A stretch of DNA of 28,759 nucleotides, taken from a virus. The DNA lies in the IMG/VR virus record IMGVR_UViG_3300044825_003900, positions 1 to 28,759 of that record. One strand, 5' to 3'. Numbering within the stretch: position 1 is the first letter of the stretch; each line of letters begins with the position of its first letter. The notes under the pieces were generated by a model that saw only the letters and a program-made list of their open reading frames with translations, had not been told where the DNA came from and did no database searches. A program made the translations under genes and the position numbers. Positions 1 to 6,924 of this stretch are shown here, in pieces.

Positions 1-1
1 C

Positions 2-277
2 GAGGAGGTGCGCAACCTCGTCGCGAAGCTCCGCGATCACCGGACGAACACCGGACGCATCGCCAAGGGCAAGGTCACCCTCACGATCGACTTCGCTCTC
101 GGCAGCGACGGGACGTTCGACGTCACCGGTGACTTCACCGTCAAGTCGCCGAAGCCGGTCCGCTCGCGCACGGTCCTCTGGGCCACCGAGGGCAACAACC
201 TCGTCCCGCAGAACCCCGCCCAGCCCGAGCTCCCCGGCGTCCGCAAGGTCTCGACGCCGGCCCGCAAGGCCATCTAG
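2..277 (+). CDS. Hypothetical phage protein, 5' end missing
   Basis: The reading frame is open from the first bases of the window, with two Glu codons before the GTG at 8, so this is probably the C-terminal part of a longer gene that starts upstream; GTG 8 remains a possible start. The visible 91 residues are basic at the N-terminus and then contain beta-strand-like stretches (KVTLTIDF, TFDVTGDFTVKSPKP), ending in a segment containing NNLVPQNP and a basic tail. I do not recognise a characterised family; similar short proteins occur in phage early regions. It lies 47 bp before the DUF2303 gene, in the same direction, and is probably co-transcribed with it. Third codon positions are almost all G or C, which supports coding. 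Function unknown. Confidence 0.7.
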   Translation, partial: EEVRNLVAKLRDHRTNTGRIAKGKVTLTIDFALGSDGTFDVTGDFTVKSPKPVRSRTVLWATEGNNLVPQNPAQPELPGVRKVSTPARKAI

Positions 278-324
278 CCGCACGCCTTCCCCACCCCGCA
301 GCACACGCACGACCGGAGTCCCCC

Positions 325-1230
325 ATGGCCGATGTTCCCCAGAAGTCCGAAGCCGAGGCGCTCGCCGAGTTCCTCCAGAACGAGACCGCTCCGACCGTCG
401 TGAGGGTCGGTGTCGGCGCCGACGGCACGCCGATCGAGTACCTCGTCGCGGGCAAGAACCGCCAGGTCGTCGACCTCCGCGGCGCCCACGAGTCGACGCG
501 CACGGCGCCGCTCCGCCGCCGCGGCACCGCGACGCACCAGACCCTCAAGTCCTTCATCGCGCACGTGCTCCGGTTCAAGGACGACGGGTCCGCCGTGTTC
601 GCCGACGTCGGCGAGGAACCGAAGCTCGTGGCGGTCCTCGACTACCACCCCGCCGGTGCCGCCTCCGCGCCCCGCTTCGGCGTCCACCGCTCGCAGTACT
701 CGTTCCCGCTGTCGGAGCAGTGGGACGCGTGGATCGAGAGCGACCGGAAGCCGATGGACCAGGCGGCCTTCGCCGAGTTCATCGAGAACCGCATCCTCGA
801 CGTGGCCGCGCCCGAGGGCATGGGCCAGACCTCGACCGAGATCGCCGAGAAGCTCGGCCAGTCGTTCGCCTCGCCGCAGAAGCTGCTCGAACTCTCGCGC
901 GGCCTGCAGGTGCGCGAGGGGTCGATCGTCCGCAACGCGAAGAACCTCTCCACCGGCGAGGTCCAGATCCAGTTCGACACGACCCACACGGACGAGAACG
1001 GCGCGCCGCTGAAGGTCCCGGGGCTCTTCCTCCTCGCGATCCCCGTGTTCGAGGCCGGCCAGCCGTACGAGATCGCGGTGCGCCTGCGCTACCGCCTCTC
1101 GCAGGGCCGCATCACCTGGTTCTACGAGCTGCACAGCGCCGACGTCGTCCTGCGCGACGCGATCGAGGAGGCCGCGACCGCCGTCGAGAAGGAGACCGGG
1201 CTCCCGGTCTTCCGCGGCTCGCCCGAGTAG
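325..1230 (+). CDS. DUF2303 family (YfdQ-like) phage protein
   Basis: A 301-residue protein matching the overall look of DUF2303, the family of E. coli prophage protein YfdQ. The N-terminus is an acidic helix (ALAEFLQNE), followed by a TLKSFIAHV segment, a central SQYSFPLSEQWDAWI region typical of the family, and a C-terminal part that compares well with the family (VPGLFLLAIPVF then YEIAVRLRYRLSQGRITWFYEL). Its length is normal for the family. The ATG is preceded by a CGGAG ribosome binding site about 8 nt upstream. DUF2303 proteins are usually found in phage early regions near recombination or replication genes, but their biochemical role is not established. Neighbours are the truncated upstream ORF and a Cys-rich miniprotein 42 bp downstream. 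Family assignment is from recall of motifs, not a search. Confidence 0.8.
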   Translation: MADVPQKSEAEALAEFLQNETAPTVVRVGVGADGTPIEYLVAGKNRQVVDLRGAHESTRTAPLRRRGTATHQTLKSFIAHVLRFKDDGSAVFADVGEEPKLVAVLDYHPAGAASAPRFGVHRSQYSFPLSEQWDAWIESDRKPMDQAAFAEFIENRILDVAAPEGMGQTSTEIAEKLGQSFASPQKLLELSRGLQVREGSIVRNAKNLSTGEVQIQFDTTHTDENGAPLKVPGLFLLAIPVFEAGQPYEIAVRLRYRLSQGRITWFYELHSADVVLRDAIEEAATAVEKETGLPVFRGSPE

Positions 1231-1272
1231 CCGCGCGCTCGCCAGCCGTCCGATCAGCAGGAGTCCCGGCAG

Positions 1273-1455
1273 ATGCCCCGCCACCCCGCAAAGCGATGCC
1301 AGCACCTCTTCGCCTGCGTGGTGTGCGGGGACTGCCCAGCCGTCATCGACACCGGCGGCGGCTCGATCGCCACGCTCTGCGGCGAGCACGCCGTCCTCCT
1401 CGCTCAGCTGCGTGAGCGGGGAATCGATCGCAAGAAGGCTGAGGCGTCGCGATGA
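1273..1455 (+). CDS. Cys-rich miniprotein, putative zinc-binding
   Basis: A 60-residue basic protein with five cysteines and several histidines: C9, C15, C18, C21, then LCGEH about 16 residues later. The CVVCGDC plus LCGEH arrangement looks like a small zinc-ribbon or treble-clef fold, so nucleic-acid or protein binding is plausible but not shown. An AGGAG ribosome binding site lies about 9 nt upstream of the ATG. The stop codon overlaps the start of the next ORF (ATGA at 1452-1455), indicating translational coupling. No specific family recognised. Confidence 0.65.
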   Translation: MPRHPAKRCQHLFACVVCGDCPAVIDTGGGSIATLCGEHAVLLAQLRERGIDRKKAEASR

Positions 1456-1829
1456 GCCCGACGTTCGGCTGGAACGCCCCGCTCATCCACCTCCCCGACC
1501 CGCGACCGCGCAACGCCGCCGTCTGGGACCAGCCCGACGAGAAGGAGCCCGAAGATGCGTCAGCACCGCGGAGTCGGGAACCGCAAGAACCGACGCAGCG
1601 TGAAGCACCGCCTCCGCGAGCAGATCCCGTCGAGGCCGCCGTTGAGCCCGCCGCCCGAGCCCACCGGCCGCACCGTCCTCGTCGAGTCGTCGCACGCCGA
1701 GCGCCGCCGGCTCGCGAAAGCGATCGCGACGTCCTCGGACTCGACGCCGATCTCTGGGGATCACTGAGCCCCAAGGCTCGCCGCAACCTGAGGGATCTCG
1801 CCCGCCGCGTCAGGAGGATTCGCTCGTGA
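1452..1829 (+). CDS. Hypothetical protein, outer member of an overlapping ORF pair
   Basis: A 125-residue frame coupled at both ends: its ATG overlaps the previous stop (ATGA) and its TGA overlaps the helicase GTG (GTGA, 1826-1829). The N-terminal 34 codons and the C-terminal 37 or so (DVLGLDADLWGSLSPKARRNL, then a basic tail) use G/C at third positions and look like protein. The middle, about 1555-1715, has poor third-position GC in this frame and yields a Pro/Arg/Ala-rich sequence, because another ORF (1555-1767) carries the strong codon bias there. It may be a real protein whose low-complexity linker tolerates an overlapping gene, or two pieces of an older arrangement. No family recognised. 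Confidence 0.5.
   Translation: MSPTFGWNAPLIHLPDPRPRNAAVWDQPDEKEPEDASAPRSREPQEPTQREAPPPRADPVEAAVEPAARAHRPHRPRRVVARRAPPARESDRDVLGLDADLWGSLSPKARRNLRDLARRVRRIRS
1555..1767 (+). CDS. Small basic protein nested in another frame
   Basis: A 70-residue ORF lying wholly inside 1452-1829 in a different frame. It has its own AAGGAG ribosome binding site at 1542-1547, 7 nt before the ATG. Between 1555 and about 1715 nearly all of its codons end in G or C, whereas the enclosing frame does not, so codon bias favours this frame here. The N-terminus is strongly basic (RKNRRSVKHRLRE), suggesting nucleic-acid binding, then a Pro-rich stretch (SRPPLSPPPEP) and an acidic-basic helix. I recognise no family. It is either a true nested gene or the sign of a compensating frameshift pair in the enclosing ORF. 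Confidence 0.5.
   Translation: MRQHRGVGNRKNRRSVKHRLREQIPSRPPLSPPPEPTGRTVLVESSHAERRRLAKAIATSSDSTPISGDH
1812..1817 (+). promoter_or_regulatory. Shine-Dalgarno AGGAGG for the helicase
   Basis: A near-perfect AGGAGG sits 8 nt before the GTG at 1826, inside the 3' end of the upstream ORF. It is one of the strongest ribosome binding sites in the window and fixes the helicase start at the GTGA overlap. Confidence 0.75.
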
Positions 1830-3373
1830 GGCCCACACTCCGCGACTACCAGCTCGAGGCGATCGAGAAGGCTGCGGGCCTTTTCGGCGAGGGGTATCGG
1901 CGCGTGCTCATCGTCGCGCCGACGGGCAGCGGGAAGACCGTGATCGCGGCCGAGATCATTCGTCGGCTGCGCGAGCGCCGGAACCGCGCGCTGTTCCTCG
2001 CGGCCGCACGCGAGCTCATCTTCCAGACCAGCAACAAGCTGAACGACATCGACGTCTCGCACGGCATCATCATGGCCGGCGTCAAGCCGCGCCTCTCCGA
2101 CGTGCAGGTTGCGAGCGTGCAGACGCTCGCGCGTCGCGAGTCCCTGCCGCCCGCCGAGCTCGTCGTCATCGACGAGGCCGACCTCGCCCGCGCCTCGACG
2201 TACGAGAAGATCCTCGCGCACTACCCGGACGCGATGATTCTCGGGCTCACCGCGACGCCGTGGCGCTCTGACGGCAAGGGCCTCGGCGAGCTATTCGAGG
2301 CCTCGGTCGTCGCTGCAACGCCCCGCAGCCTCATGGACGTCGGGCACCTCGTCGAGGCCGACGGCTACACGTTCCAGCCCCTCGACCTCGACGGAGTGAA
2401 GATTCGCGCGGGAGACTTCGACGAGCAGGAGCAGGGGCGGCGCGCGACGCAGACCGCGGATGGCAAGCGTCTCGCCGGGGACATCGTCCGGGAGTTCAAG
2501 GCGCGGGCGGTCGAGTCCATCGTTGACGGCCAGCCCGTCTATCGGCGCGCGATCGTGTTCGCGGTGAACATCGAGCACAGCGAGTTGCTCGCGCAGCAGT
2601 TCCGCGAAGCCGGCGTCCCTGCCGAGCACATCGAGGGATCGAGCGTCGACCGCGACGGAATTCTCCGCCGCCTGCGCGACGGCACGACGCGCGTCGTCAC
2701 GAACTGCAGCGTCCTCACGCGCGGCGTCGACATTCCGGCCGTCGAGGTCGTGGTCCTCGCCCGACGGACGAAGTCGCTCTCCCTGTTCCTGCAGATGATC
2801 GGCCGTGGGCTGCGCCCGTCGCCGGGGAAGACCCGCGCGCTCATCCTCGATCACGCCGCCTGCATCCTGCACAAGGGCGAGGTCGTGCACGGCCTGCCCG
2901 ACACGGAGCGCGACTACTCGCTCAAGGCGGACGCGAAGGCCCGCAGCAAGAAGTCCGAAGCGAACGACGTCGAGGGCCCGAGCATCGTGCAGTGCCGCAC
3001 GTGCTTCTTCATCGCTCCGGGCGGCGCCGAGGCCTGCCCTCGCTGCGGCGCCGTGATGAAGGTCGCACGCACGCAGATCGAGCTCGTCGGGCGCGAGGCC
3101 GAGGCGGTCGCTTTCACCGAGGTCGCGAAGATCGCCGCGTCGAACGCCGCGCAGGTCACGCACCTGCGGGACGACATCTGGACCGGGCTCGAGCGCGGGT
3201 GGAAGCCCAAGGCGCCGTGCGTGCGGTTCAAGGCCCGGTTCGGCACCTGGCCGTCGAAGGCCCTGTGCGAGCGCGCGATCGACGCGGCCGGCCTGCGCTC
3301 CGGCGAGCCGCGCGAGAAGGCGCTCGTCCTCCTCGGGCTCAAGGCTGCGGAACCTGCGGGGGTGGCTGCGTGA
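1826..3373 (+). CDS. Superfamily 2 DEAD-type DNA helicase with C-terminal zinc motif
   Basis: A 515-residue ATP-dependent helicase of the SSL2/RadD/type III restriction-like SF2 group. Visible motifs in order: Q-like region RDYQLEA (6-12), Walker A APTGSGKT (31-38), Walker B DEAD (116-119), motif III LTATP (141-145), TRGVDIP (298-304) and the arginine-finger motif QMIGRGLRP (323-331). After the second RecA domain come four cysteines spaced CxxC-x10-CxxC (390, 393, 404, 407), a zinc ribbon, and a short helical tail containing GWKPKAPCVRF. Starts at GTG after a strong AGGAGG. Its stop overlaps the GTG of the VRR-NUC gene (GTGA), and the Prim-Pol follows two genes later, so it is likely the replicative or origin-remodelling helicase, supplying the helicase domain that the Prim-Pol lacks. 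Helicase identity is firm; direction and exact role are inferred. Confidence 0.93.
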   Translation: MRPTLRDYQLEAIEKAAGLFGEGYRRVLIVAPTGSGKTVIAAEIIRRLRERRNRALFLAAARELIFQTSNKLNDIDVSHGIIMAGVKPRLSDVQVASVQTLARRESLPPAELVVIDEADLARASTYEKILAHYPDAMILGLTATPWRSDGKGLGELFEASVVAATPRSLMDVGHLVEADGYTFQPLDLDGVKIRAGDFDEQEQGRRATQTADGKRLAGDIVREFKARAVESIVDGQPVYRRAIVFAVNIEHSELLAQQFREAGVPAEHIEGSSVDRDGILRRLRDGTTRVVTNCSVLTRGVDIPAVEVVVLARRTKSLSLFLQMIGRGLRPSPGKTRALILDHAACILHKGEVVHGLPDTERDYSLKADAKARSKKSEANDVEGPSIVQCRTCFFIAPGGAEACPRCGAVMKVARTQIELVGREAEAVAFTEVAKIAASNAAQVTHLRDDIWTGLERGWKPKAPCVRFKARFGTWPSKALCERAIDAAGLRSGEPREKALVLLGLKAAEPAGVAA

Positions 3374-3705
3374 GCCCGCACACCGCCCTCGTGAACGAGA
3401 TCCTCCTCGACCTCGGGCAGATTCCCGACGTCGTCGTGTGGAAGAACAACACCGGCGTCGCGCGGTCCTTCGACGACCCCGACCGGAAGATCCGTTACGG
3501 ACTCACGGGGTCGGGCGACATTCTCGGCGTCGTCGCACCCCACGGGCGGCTGCTCGCTGTCGAGGCGAAGACCGGCGGCGGCACGCAGTCGAAGCGCCAG
3601 AAGGCGTTCCAGCGCGCGATCGAGTCCGTCGGCGGCGTCTACGTGGTCGCGCGCTCGGTCGCTGACGCACGTGCGGGGCTCGAGCGAGCGAGGGCGCCGC
3701 GATGA
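3370..3705 (+). CDS. VRR-NUC domain nuclease
   Basis: A 111-residue stand-alone VRR-NUC (PD-(D/E)XK superfamily) endonuclease. Catalytic motifs are readable: GSGDILGV (Asp of the core), LLAVEAKTGGG (E-x-K) and then the Q of SKRQKAFQRAIES, with the final strand GGVYVVARS. Length is typical for the phage single-domain form. Family members cut branched or flap DNA; phage copies sit in replication gene clusters. I chose GTG 3370 because it overlaps the helicase stop (GTGA) and matches the domain boundary; the same frame stays open upstream to 2992 but runs antiphase through the helicase and is not coding there. Its own stop overlaps the next ATG (ATGA). Likely a replication or recombination-intermediate nuclease working with the helicase. 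Confidence 0.9.
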   Translation: MSPHTALVNEILLDLGQIPDVVVWKNNTGVARSFDDPDRKIRYGLTGSGDILGVVAPHGRLLAVEAKTGGGTQSKRQKAFQRAIESVGGVYVVARSVADARAGLERARAPR

Positions 3706-3974
3706 CCGCGCTCCCGTCCACCTCGTCGCAGATCGAGCGCCTCCGGGCCTGGGCGCGTGAATTCGCCGACGCGATCGAGTCCATTGCGGTCGAAACCAGG
3801 ACCCGCAACCCGTTCCACGACGAATCGTGGGCGCGCGCGTTCTGGACGGTCCTCGTGACGCTCGTCGTGGACGACACCTCGCTGCCGATCGACCTCACCG
3901 ACGACGAGCTACTCGCGACGTATGCGGCCTTCGCCGCCACAGAATTTCTGCTCGACCAGGCGGTGCTCGGATGA
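3702..3974 (+). CDS. Small acidic hypothetical protein
   Basis: A 90-residue predicted all-helical protein coupled to both neighbours by ATGA overlaps (3702-3705 and 3971-3974). The N-terminal half is amphipathic, the middle contains FWTVLVTLVVDD, and the C-terminal half is LTDDELLATYAAFAATEFLL. It has no cysteines and no motif I recognise. Position between a VRR-NUC nuclease and a Prim-Pol suggests an accessory replication factor, but this rests on context only. Confidence 0.7.
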   Translation: MTALPSTSSQIERLRAWAREFADAIESIAVETRTRNPFHDESWARAFWTVLVTLVVDDTSLPIDLTDDELLATYAAFAATEFLLDQAVLG

Positions 3975-5959
3975 CGACGACGGTCTCGAACGACGTGAAG
4001 GACCTCGCCGACCGCCTCGCCGCGGGCGCGATCGCGCTCGCCCAGCTCGGCTGGCTCGTGCTTCCGCTGCACTCGCTTCGGACGAGCGCCGAGGACGACG
4101 GCCGGTTCTCGTGCACCTGCGGCAACGACGCGTGCACGTCGCCCGGGAAGCACACCGTCTCGCCGTTCAAGGCCGCGCTCGAGCGCGCCACCGCGGACGT
4201 CGACACCGTGACCCGCTGGTGGAAGGACCGCTCGAAGCCCCGCAACGTCGGCGTGCGCACCGGCAAGGCGTCCGGGATCTTCGTCGTCGACGTCGACGCG
4301 GGCGGCACGGCGGGCGTCGCCGAGCTCGAGCGGCGCTTTGGCCCGCTCCCCGAGACCCTCGAGGCCGTGAGCGGCACGGGCGGCAGGCACCTCTACTTCG
4401 CCTACCCGGCCGGCGTGGTCGTTCCGACGACGCGCGAGCAGCTCGCCCCCCGCGTGAACACCATCGGCGAGGGCGACTACGTCGTCGCGCCACCGTCGCT
4501 CCACCGCACCGGCAGCAGCTACACGTGGGTGCAGCGCCCGGTCGTCCCCGCACCCGACTGGCTCGTGCGTCTCGTCGCCCCGTCTCCGGTCGCGCCCGCC
4601 GCCGAGAGGCCCGCGGCCGACCTCCTCTCCTCCGGCGACGAGACCGCGGCTCGCCCGCTCCTCGCCGAGAGCACCTGGAAGGGCAGCCCCTACGCGGCCG
4701 CCACGGGTCGCGTCACCGGAGAGAACGTGGCGCCGGCGCTCGAGGCCCTCGCGCGCGTCCTCGCCCGCGAGGAGCTCGATCCTGACGCGGTGATCGAGGC
4801 CACGGTTCGCGCGAACACGCTGCACTGCACGCCGCCCCTCTCGCGCGCCGAGGCCGAGCGTCTCGCGCACTTCGCGCTCGCGGCCGATCACGAGCGCCGA
4901 GTGGTCGCGAACGCCTCGCCTCGGGCGAAGAAGATCGATCCGGCGACGATCGAGGGTCAGGAAATCGCCGCGCGTGAACGCCGCACCGAGCGCGCCGCCG
5001 GCGGCCGCGCGCCCCACATCTCAGCGCTGAAGGCATGGACGTCTGTCTGGTTCCAGGTCGTCGACTTCGACGAGCACCGCGCCGAACTCCGCCTGAAGTG
5101 GACCGAGACCTCCGCCGACATCTCGCTGCCCGTGTTCGGCACGCCGGCGGAGGTCGAGCGCGCGCTGCTCCGCTACACCGGCTCGCTCGAGACGTTCGCC
5201 GGCCGGGCGCACGAGAAGGCCAACGGCCGCCAGTTCCTCCGCGTGCTCAAGGACCTCGCGCGCGTCGCCCCGCCCCGCAAGCGCGAGGACGCCGACGCGG
5301 CCCCGATCCAGCTCGTCCGCGCCATCCTCGCGCTGAAGGTGTGGATCCAGACCCGGGACGATCGCGGGGAGACGAAGCGGTTCCCGAAGATGCTGTCGAG
5401 CGCCGAGGGCTTCTTCGCCGACGAGGGCGTCGGCATCGTCCGCGACCGCTCGACCCAGCAGAGGCTGCTCATCGTCAGCGTGCCGGCGCTCGCGAACGGC
5501 GCGTTCGCCCGGAACGCGGAATTCCGTGGATCGACCGGCCGCGAGCTCGTGGAGCTCCTGCGCCAGGCGCCCGGGTACGCCGGCGTCCGCCGCCCGCGCG
5601 AAGCCCGCAGGGTCATCGACACCGATTTCCACGCGATCGACCTCGACCAGTTCACGGCGGTCGTGGGCCGCGTCGTGGGGCCGGTGGCCGATCTCGACTT
5701 CGACGAATCGTTCCCCCGTTCCCCCACCGCCGAAAATCCTGAGCTTTTCCCGACAGAAGCGGCCGATTCCGTGGGGGAACCACTGTTCCCCCAGCCTTCC
5801 CCCAGTTCCCCCACCGGCGACGACGACGACCGATGGCTGGGGGAACGGGGGAACGATGGGGGAACGACACTTCCCCCACAGAATCCTGCGTTTTCCTCGG
5901 AAATTGATGAGGTTTTCTACGGCCGGGGGAACGGGGGAACGAATTCGTCGCTCTCTTAG
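3971..5959 (+). CDS. Bifunctional primase-polymerase (Prim-Pol, AEP superfamily)
   Basis: A 662-residue protein with an N-terminal archaeo-eukaryotic-primase-type Prim-Pol domain. Visible signatures are the Cys/His insertion CTCGNDACTSPGKH (48-61), the catalytic D-x-D in VVDVDAGG (D107, D109), SGTGGRHLYF with H140, and GDYVVAPPS (169-176). About 250-320 is a PriCT-like helical domain (TGENVAPALEAL, then CTPPLSRAEAERL). The rest lacks a helicase domain; helicase activity is supplied by the separate SF2 gene upstream. Residues about 580-657 are low-complexity Pro/Ser then Gly/Asn, because the DNA there is packed with GTTCCCCC/GGGGGAAC repeats. The ATG at 3971 overlaps the previous stop and fits the family N-terminus; the frame is open back to 3827 but that is not needed. 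Likely the replication initiator or primase of this element. Confidence 0.9.
   Translation: MTTTVSNDVKDLADRLAAGAIALAQLGWLVLPLHSLRTSAEDDGRFSCTCGNDACTSPGKHTVSPFKAALERATADVDTVTRWWKDRSKPRNVGVRTGKASGIFVVDVDAGGTAGVAELERRFGPLPETLEAVSGTGGRHLYFAYPAGVVVPTTREQLAPRVNTIGEGDYVVAPPSLHRTGSSYTWVQRPVVPAPDWLVRLVAPSPVAPAAERPAADLLSSGDETAARPLLAESTWKGSPYAAATGRVTGENVAPALEALARVLAREELDPDAVIEATVRANTLHCTPPLSRAEAERLAHFALAADHERRVVANASPRAKKIDPATIEGQEIAARERRTERAAGGRAPHISALKAWTSVWFQVVDFDEHRAELRLKWTETSADISLPVFGTPAEVERALLRYTGSLETFAGRAHEKANGRQFLRVLKDLARVAPPRKREDADAAPIQLVRAILALKVWIQTRDDRGETKRFPKMLSSAEGFFADEGVGIVRDRSTQQRLLIVSVPALANGAFARNAEFRGSTGRELVELLRQAPGYAGVRRPREARRVIDTDFHAIDLDQFTAVVGRVVGPVADLDFDESFPRSPTAENPELFPTEAADSVGEPLFPQPSPSSPTGDDDDRWLGERGNDGGTTLPPQNPAFSSEIDEVFYGRGNGGTNSSLS
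5710..5940. repeat. Iteron-like cluster of GTTCCCCC / GGGGGAAC
   Basis: Ten perfect copies of one 8-mer occur in 231 bp. GTTCCCCC starts at 5710, 5718, 5785 and 5805; its complement GGGGGAAC starts at 5773, 5839, 5847, 5858, 5925 and 5933. Near copies CTTCCCCC lie at 5796 and 5870. Three pairs are exact head-to-tail tandems with 8-bp period (5710/5718, 5839/5847, 5925/5933). Copies fall in all three codon phases of the Prim-Pol gene, so the DNA is repeated rather than the peptide. Short A/T-rich patches separate the groups, two of them sharing AATCCTGnGnTTTTCC (about 5735 and 5882). The layout resembles replication-origin iterons or an initiator/regulator binding array; function is inferred. 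Confidence 0.85.
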
Positions 5960-5968
5960 AGAAGAGAG
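5951..5968 (+). other. Perfect inverted repeat at the Prim-Pol stop codon
   Basis: CTCTCTT (5951-5957) and AAGAGAG (5962-5968) form a perfect 7-bp stem with an AGAG loop spanning the TAG at 5957-5959. It sits just before the AGGGGAA ribosome binding site of the next gene and just after the repeat cluster. There is no U-tract, so an intrinsic terminator is unlikely; a protein-binding site or mRNA hairpin is possible. Confidence 0.5.
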
Positions 5969-5985
5969 TAGAGGGGAAATCCTGA

Positions 5986-6573
5986 ATGGGTCACAACGCC
6001 ACGAACGCCCCGCGACCGATCACCACGGCACTCGCCCAGCTGCGCCTTCCCGTCCGCGACGCGGCCGATCTCCGCTGGCTGCTCCAGGGCGACTACGAGG
6101 GCGACCTCGGGCTCAAGTCCCGGCAGGGCGACCTGCAGGACTTCCTCGAGCTCCAGACCGTTCAGGAGCGCCGCTACGCTCGCAAGCCCGTCGAGCTCGA
6201 CGAGCGCATCCTGAAGACCGCCGGCCGCCTCGGTGCACTTCGTCGTCGGTGGGCGGTGGTCGACCCCTCGCAGCAGGGCGTGCTGCAGGCCTTCTACGGC
6301 GAGACCCGCCGCGTGCTCCCGGAGTGGGGTGACCTCGGGCCCATCATCGTGCGCCTGAAGCGCGCCCACGAGCTCCACGCGCGATCCCCGGCCCGAGACC
6401 GCCCCCTCGAGTCCTGGCTCGCGAAGCTCCCGTCCCGGGGAACGCAGGTCACGGTCGCTGGCGAGCTGCGCCGCCTCGCCGAGCAGCGCCTTCAGGCCGC
6501 GAACCGGGCCTGGCTCGAGACCTGGGCGCGCGTCCGTCCGTCGCGTCGTCCCGAGGCCGCTCGTGCCGCCTGA
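5986..6573 (+). CDS. Hypothetical basic helical protein
   Basis: A 195-residue, Arg-rich, apparently all-helical protein. It starts at ATG after an AGGGGAA ribosome binding site. The segment DLRWLLQGDYEGDLGLKSR near residue 25-45 and the long charged helices toward the C-terminus do not match a family I recognise. Its place, after the replication genes and immediately before a small HTH protein and the late-gene spacer, is where many phages keep a late regulator or antiterminator, but nothing in the sequence proves that. The gene overlaps the start of the HTH gene by 11 bp. Confidence 0.7.
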   Translation: MGHNATNAPRPITTALAQLRLPVRDAADLRWLLQGDYEGDLGLKSRQGDLQDFLELQTVQERRYARKPVELDERILKTAGRLGALRRRWAVVDPSQQGVLQAFYGETRRVLPEWGDLGPIIVRLKRAHELHARSPARDRPLESWLAKLPSRGTQVTVAGELRRLAEQRLQAANRAWLETWARVRPSRRPEAARAA

Positions 6574-6802
6574 ACGACGCACGGCCACCCTGCGGGCCGC
6601 GTACACGGTCGCCGAGCTCGCCCGCGTCGGGAACGTGTCCACGAAGGTGATGCGCCGCCTCCTCGCCGACGCCGGCGTTCCGGTCGTCGACGAAGCACCG
6701 CGTCGGTCAGGCCTCGTGCGGATCTCGGACGTCCGCCGACTCTCGCCCGTCCTGTGGGACAGCCTGCAGGAGGTCGAATCCGTAACCACTGAGAATCGTT
6801 AG
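6563..6802 (+). CDS. Small helix-turn-helix protein
   Basis: A 79-residue protein starting at GTG 6563, overlapping the previous gene's end. Residues about 13-40 read as a MerR/excisionase-like winged helix-turn-helix: AAYTVAELARVGNVSTKVMRRLL, then a short wing with GVPVVDEAP and GLVRISDVRRLSPVLWDSL. DNA-binding is likely. It is the last gene before the 122-bp spacer preceding the terminase genes, making it a candidate regulator of the packaging and structural operon. It could equally be an excisionase-type accessory factor; no integrase is visible in the window to favour that. Confidence 0.7.
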   Translation: MPPERRTATLRAAYTVAELARVGNVSTKVMRRLLADAGVPVVDEAPRRSGLVRISDVRRLSPVLWDSLQEVESVTTENR

Positions 6803-6924
6803 CGTTTTCGGAATCCTATTCGTCATCTGCCTCAATCTGATCCCTCGCTGCCGGTACCTATTAAGGGCCCGCGAGGACGCGCCAAGCACGCCACGGCCGA
6901 CCGCGGCGCCCCGTCGGACGTCCC
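6803..6924 (+). promoter_or_regulatory. Spacer before the late operon, candidate promoter region
   Basis: A 122-bp non-coding stretch, one of the longest in the window, with a clear local drop in GC at about 6791-6865. TATTAA at 6859-6864 could serve as a -10 box, but I see no good -35 partner at the right distance. The downstream half is again GC-rich. It separates the HTH gene from the packaging genes, so it is the natural place for a late promoter or operator. No terminator hairpin with a U-tract is evident. Confidence 0.4.

Noticed and set aside
129-1415. Second + strand frame of 428 codons through the DUF2303 region
   Set aside because: It is Arg/Pro/Ala-rich, has no motifs and crosses the recognised DUF2303 gene in another frame.
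2992-3369. Upstream extension of the VRR-NUC frame
   Set aside because: The frame runs inside the helicase gene with Arg-rich junk sequence; the GTGA start at 3370 fits the domain.
3827-3970. Longer N-terminus for the Prim-Pol
   Set aside because: It would overlap the 90-aa gene by about 145 bp; the ATGA start at 3971 matches the usual Prim-Pol N-terminus.
5839-5862. Canonical four-tract G-quadruplex in the repeat cluster
   Set aside because: Only three G5 tracts are adjacent; the fourth needs a short GG run or a long loop, so I report it only as a possibility within the iteron finding.
5710-5940. CRISPR array
   Set aside because: Repeats are 8 bp, in both orientations and irregularly spaced, with no unique spacers of constant length.
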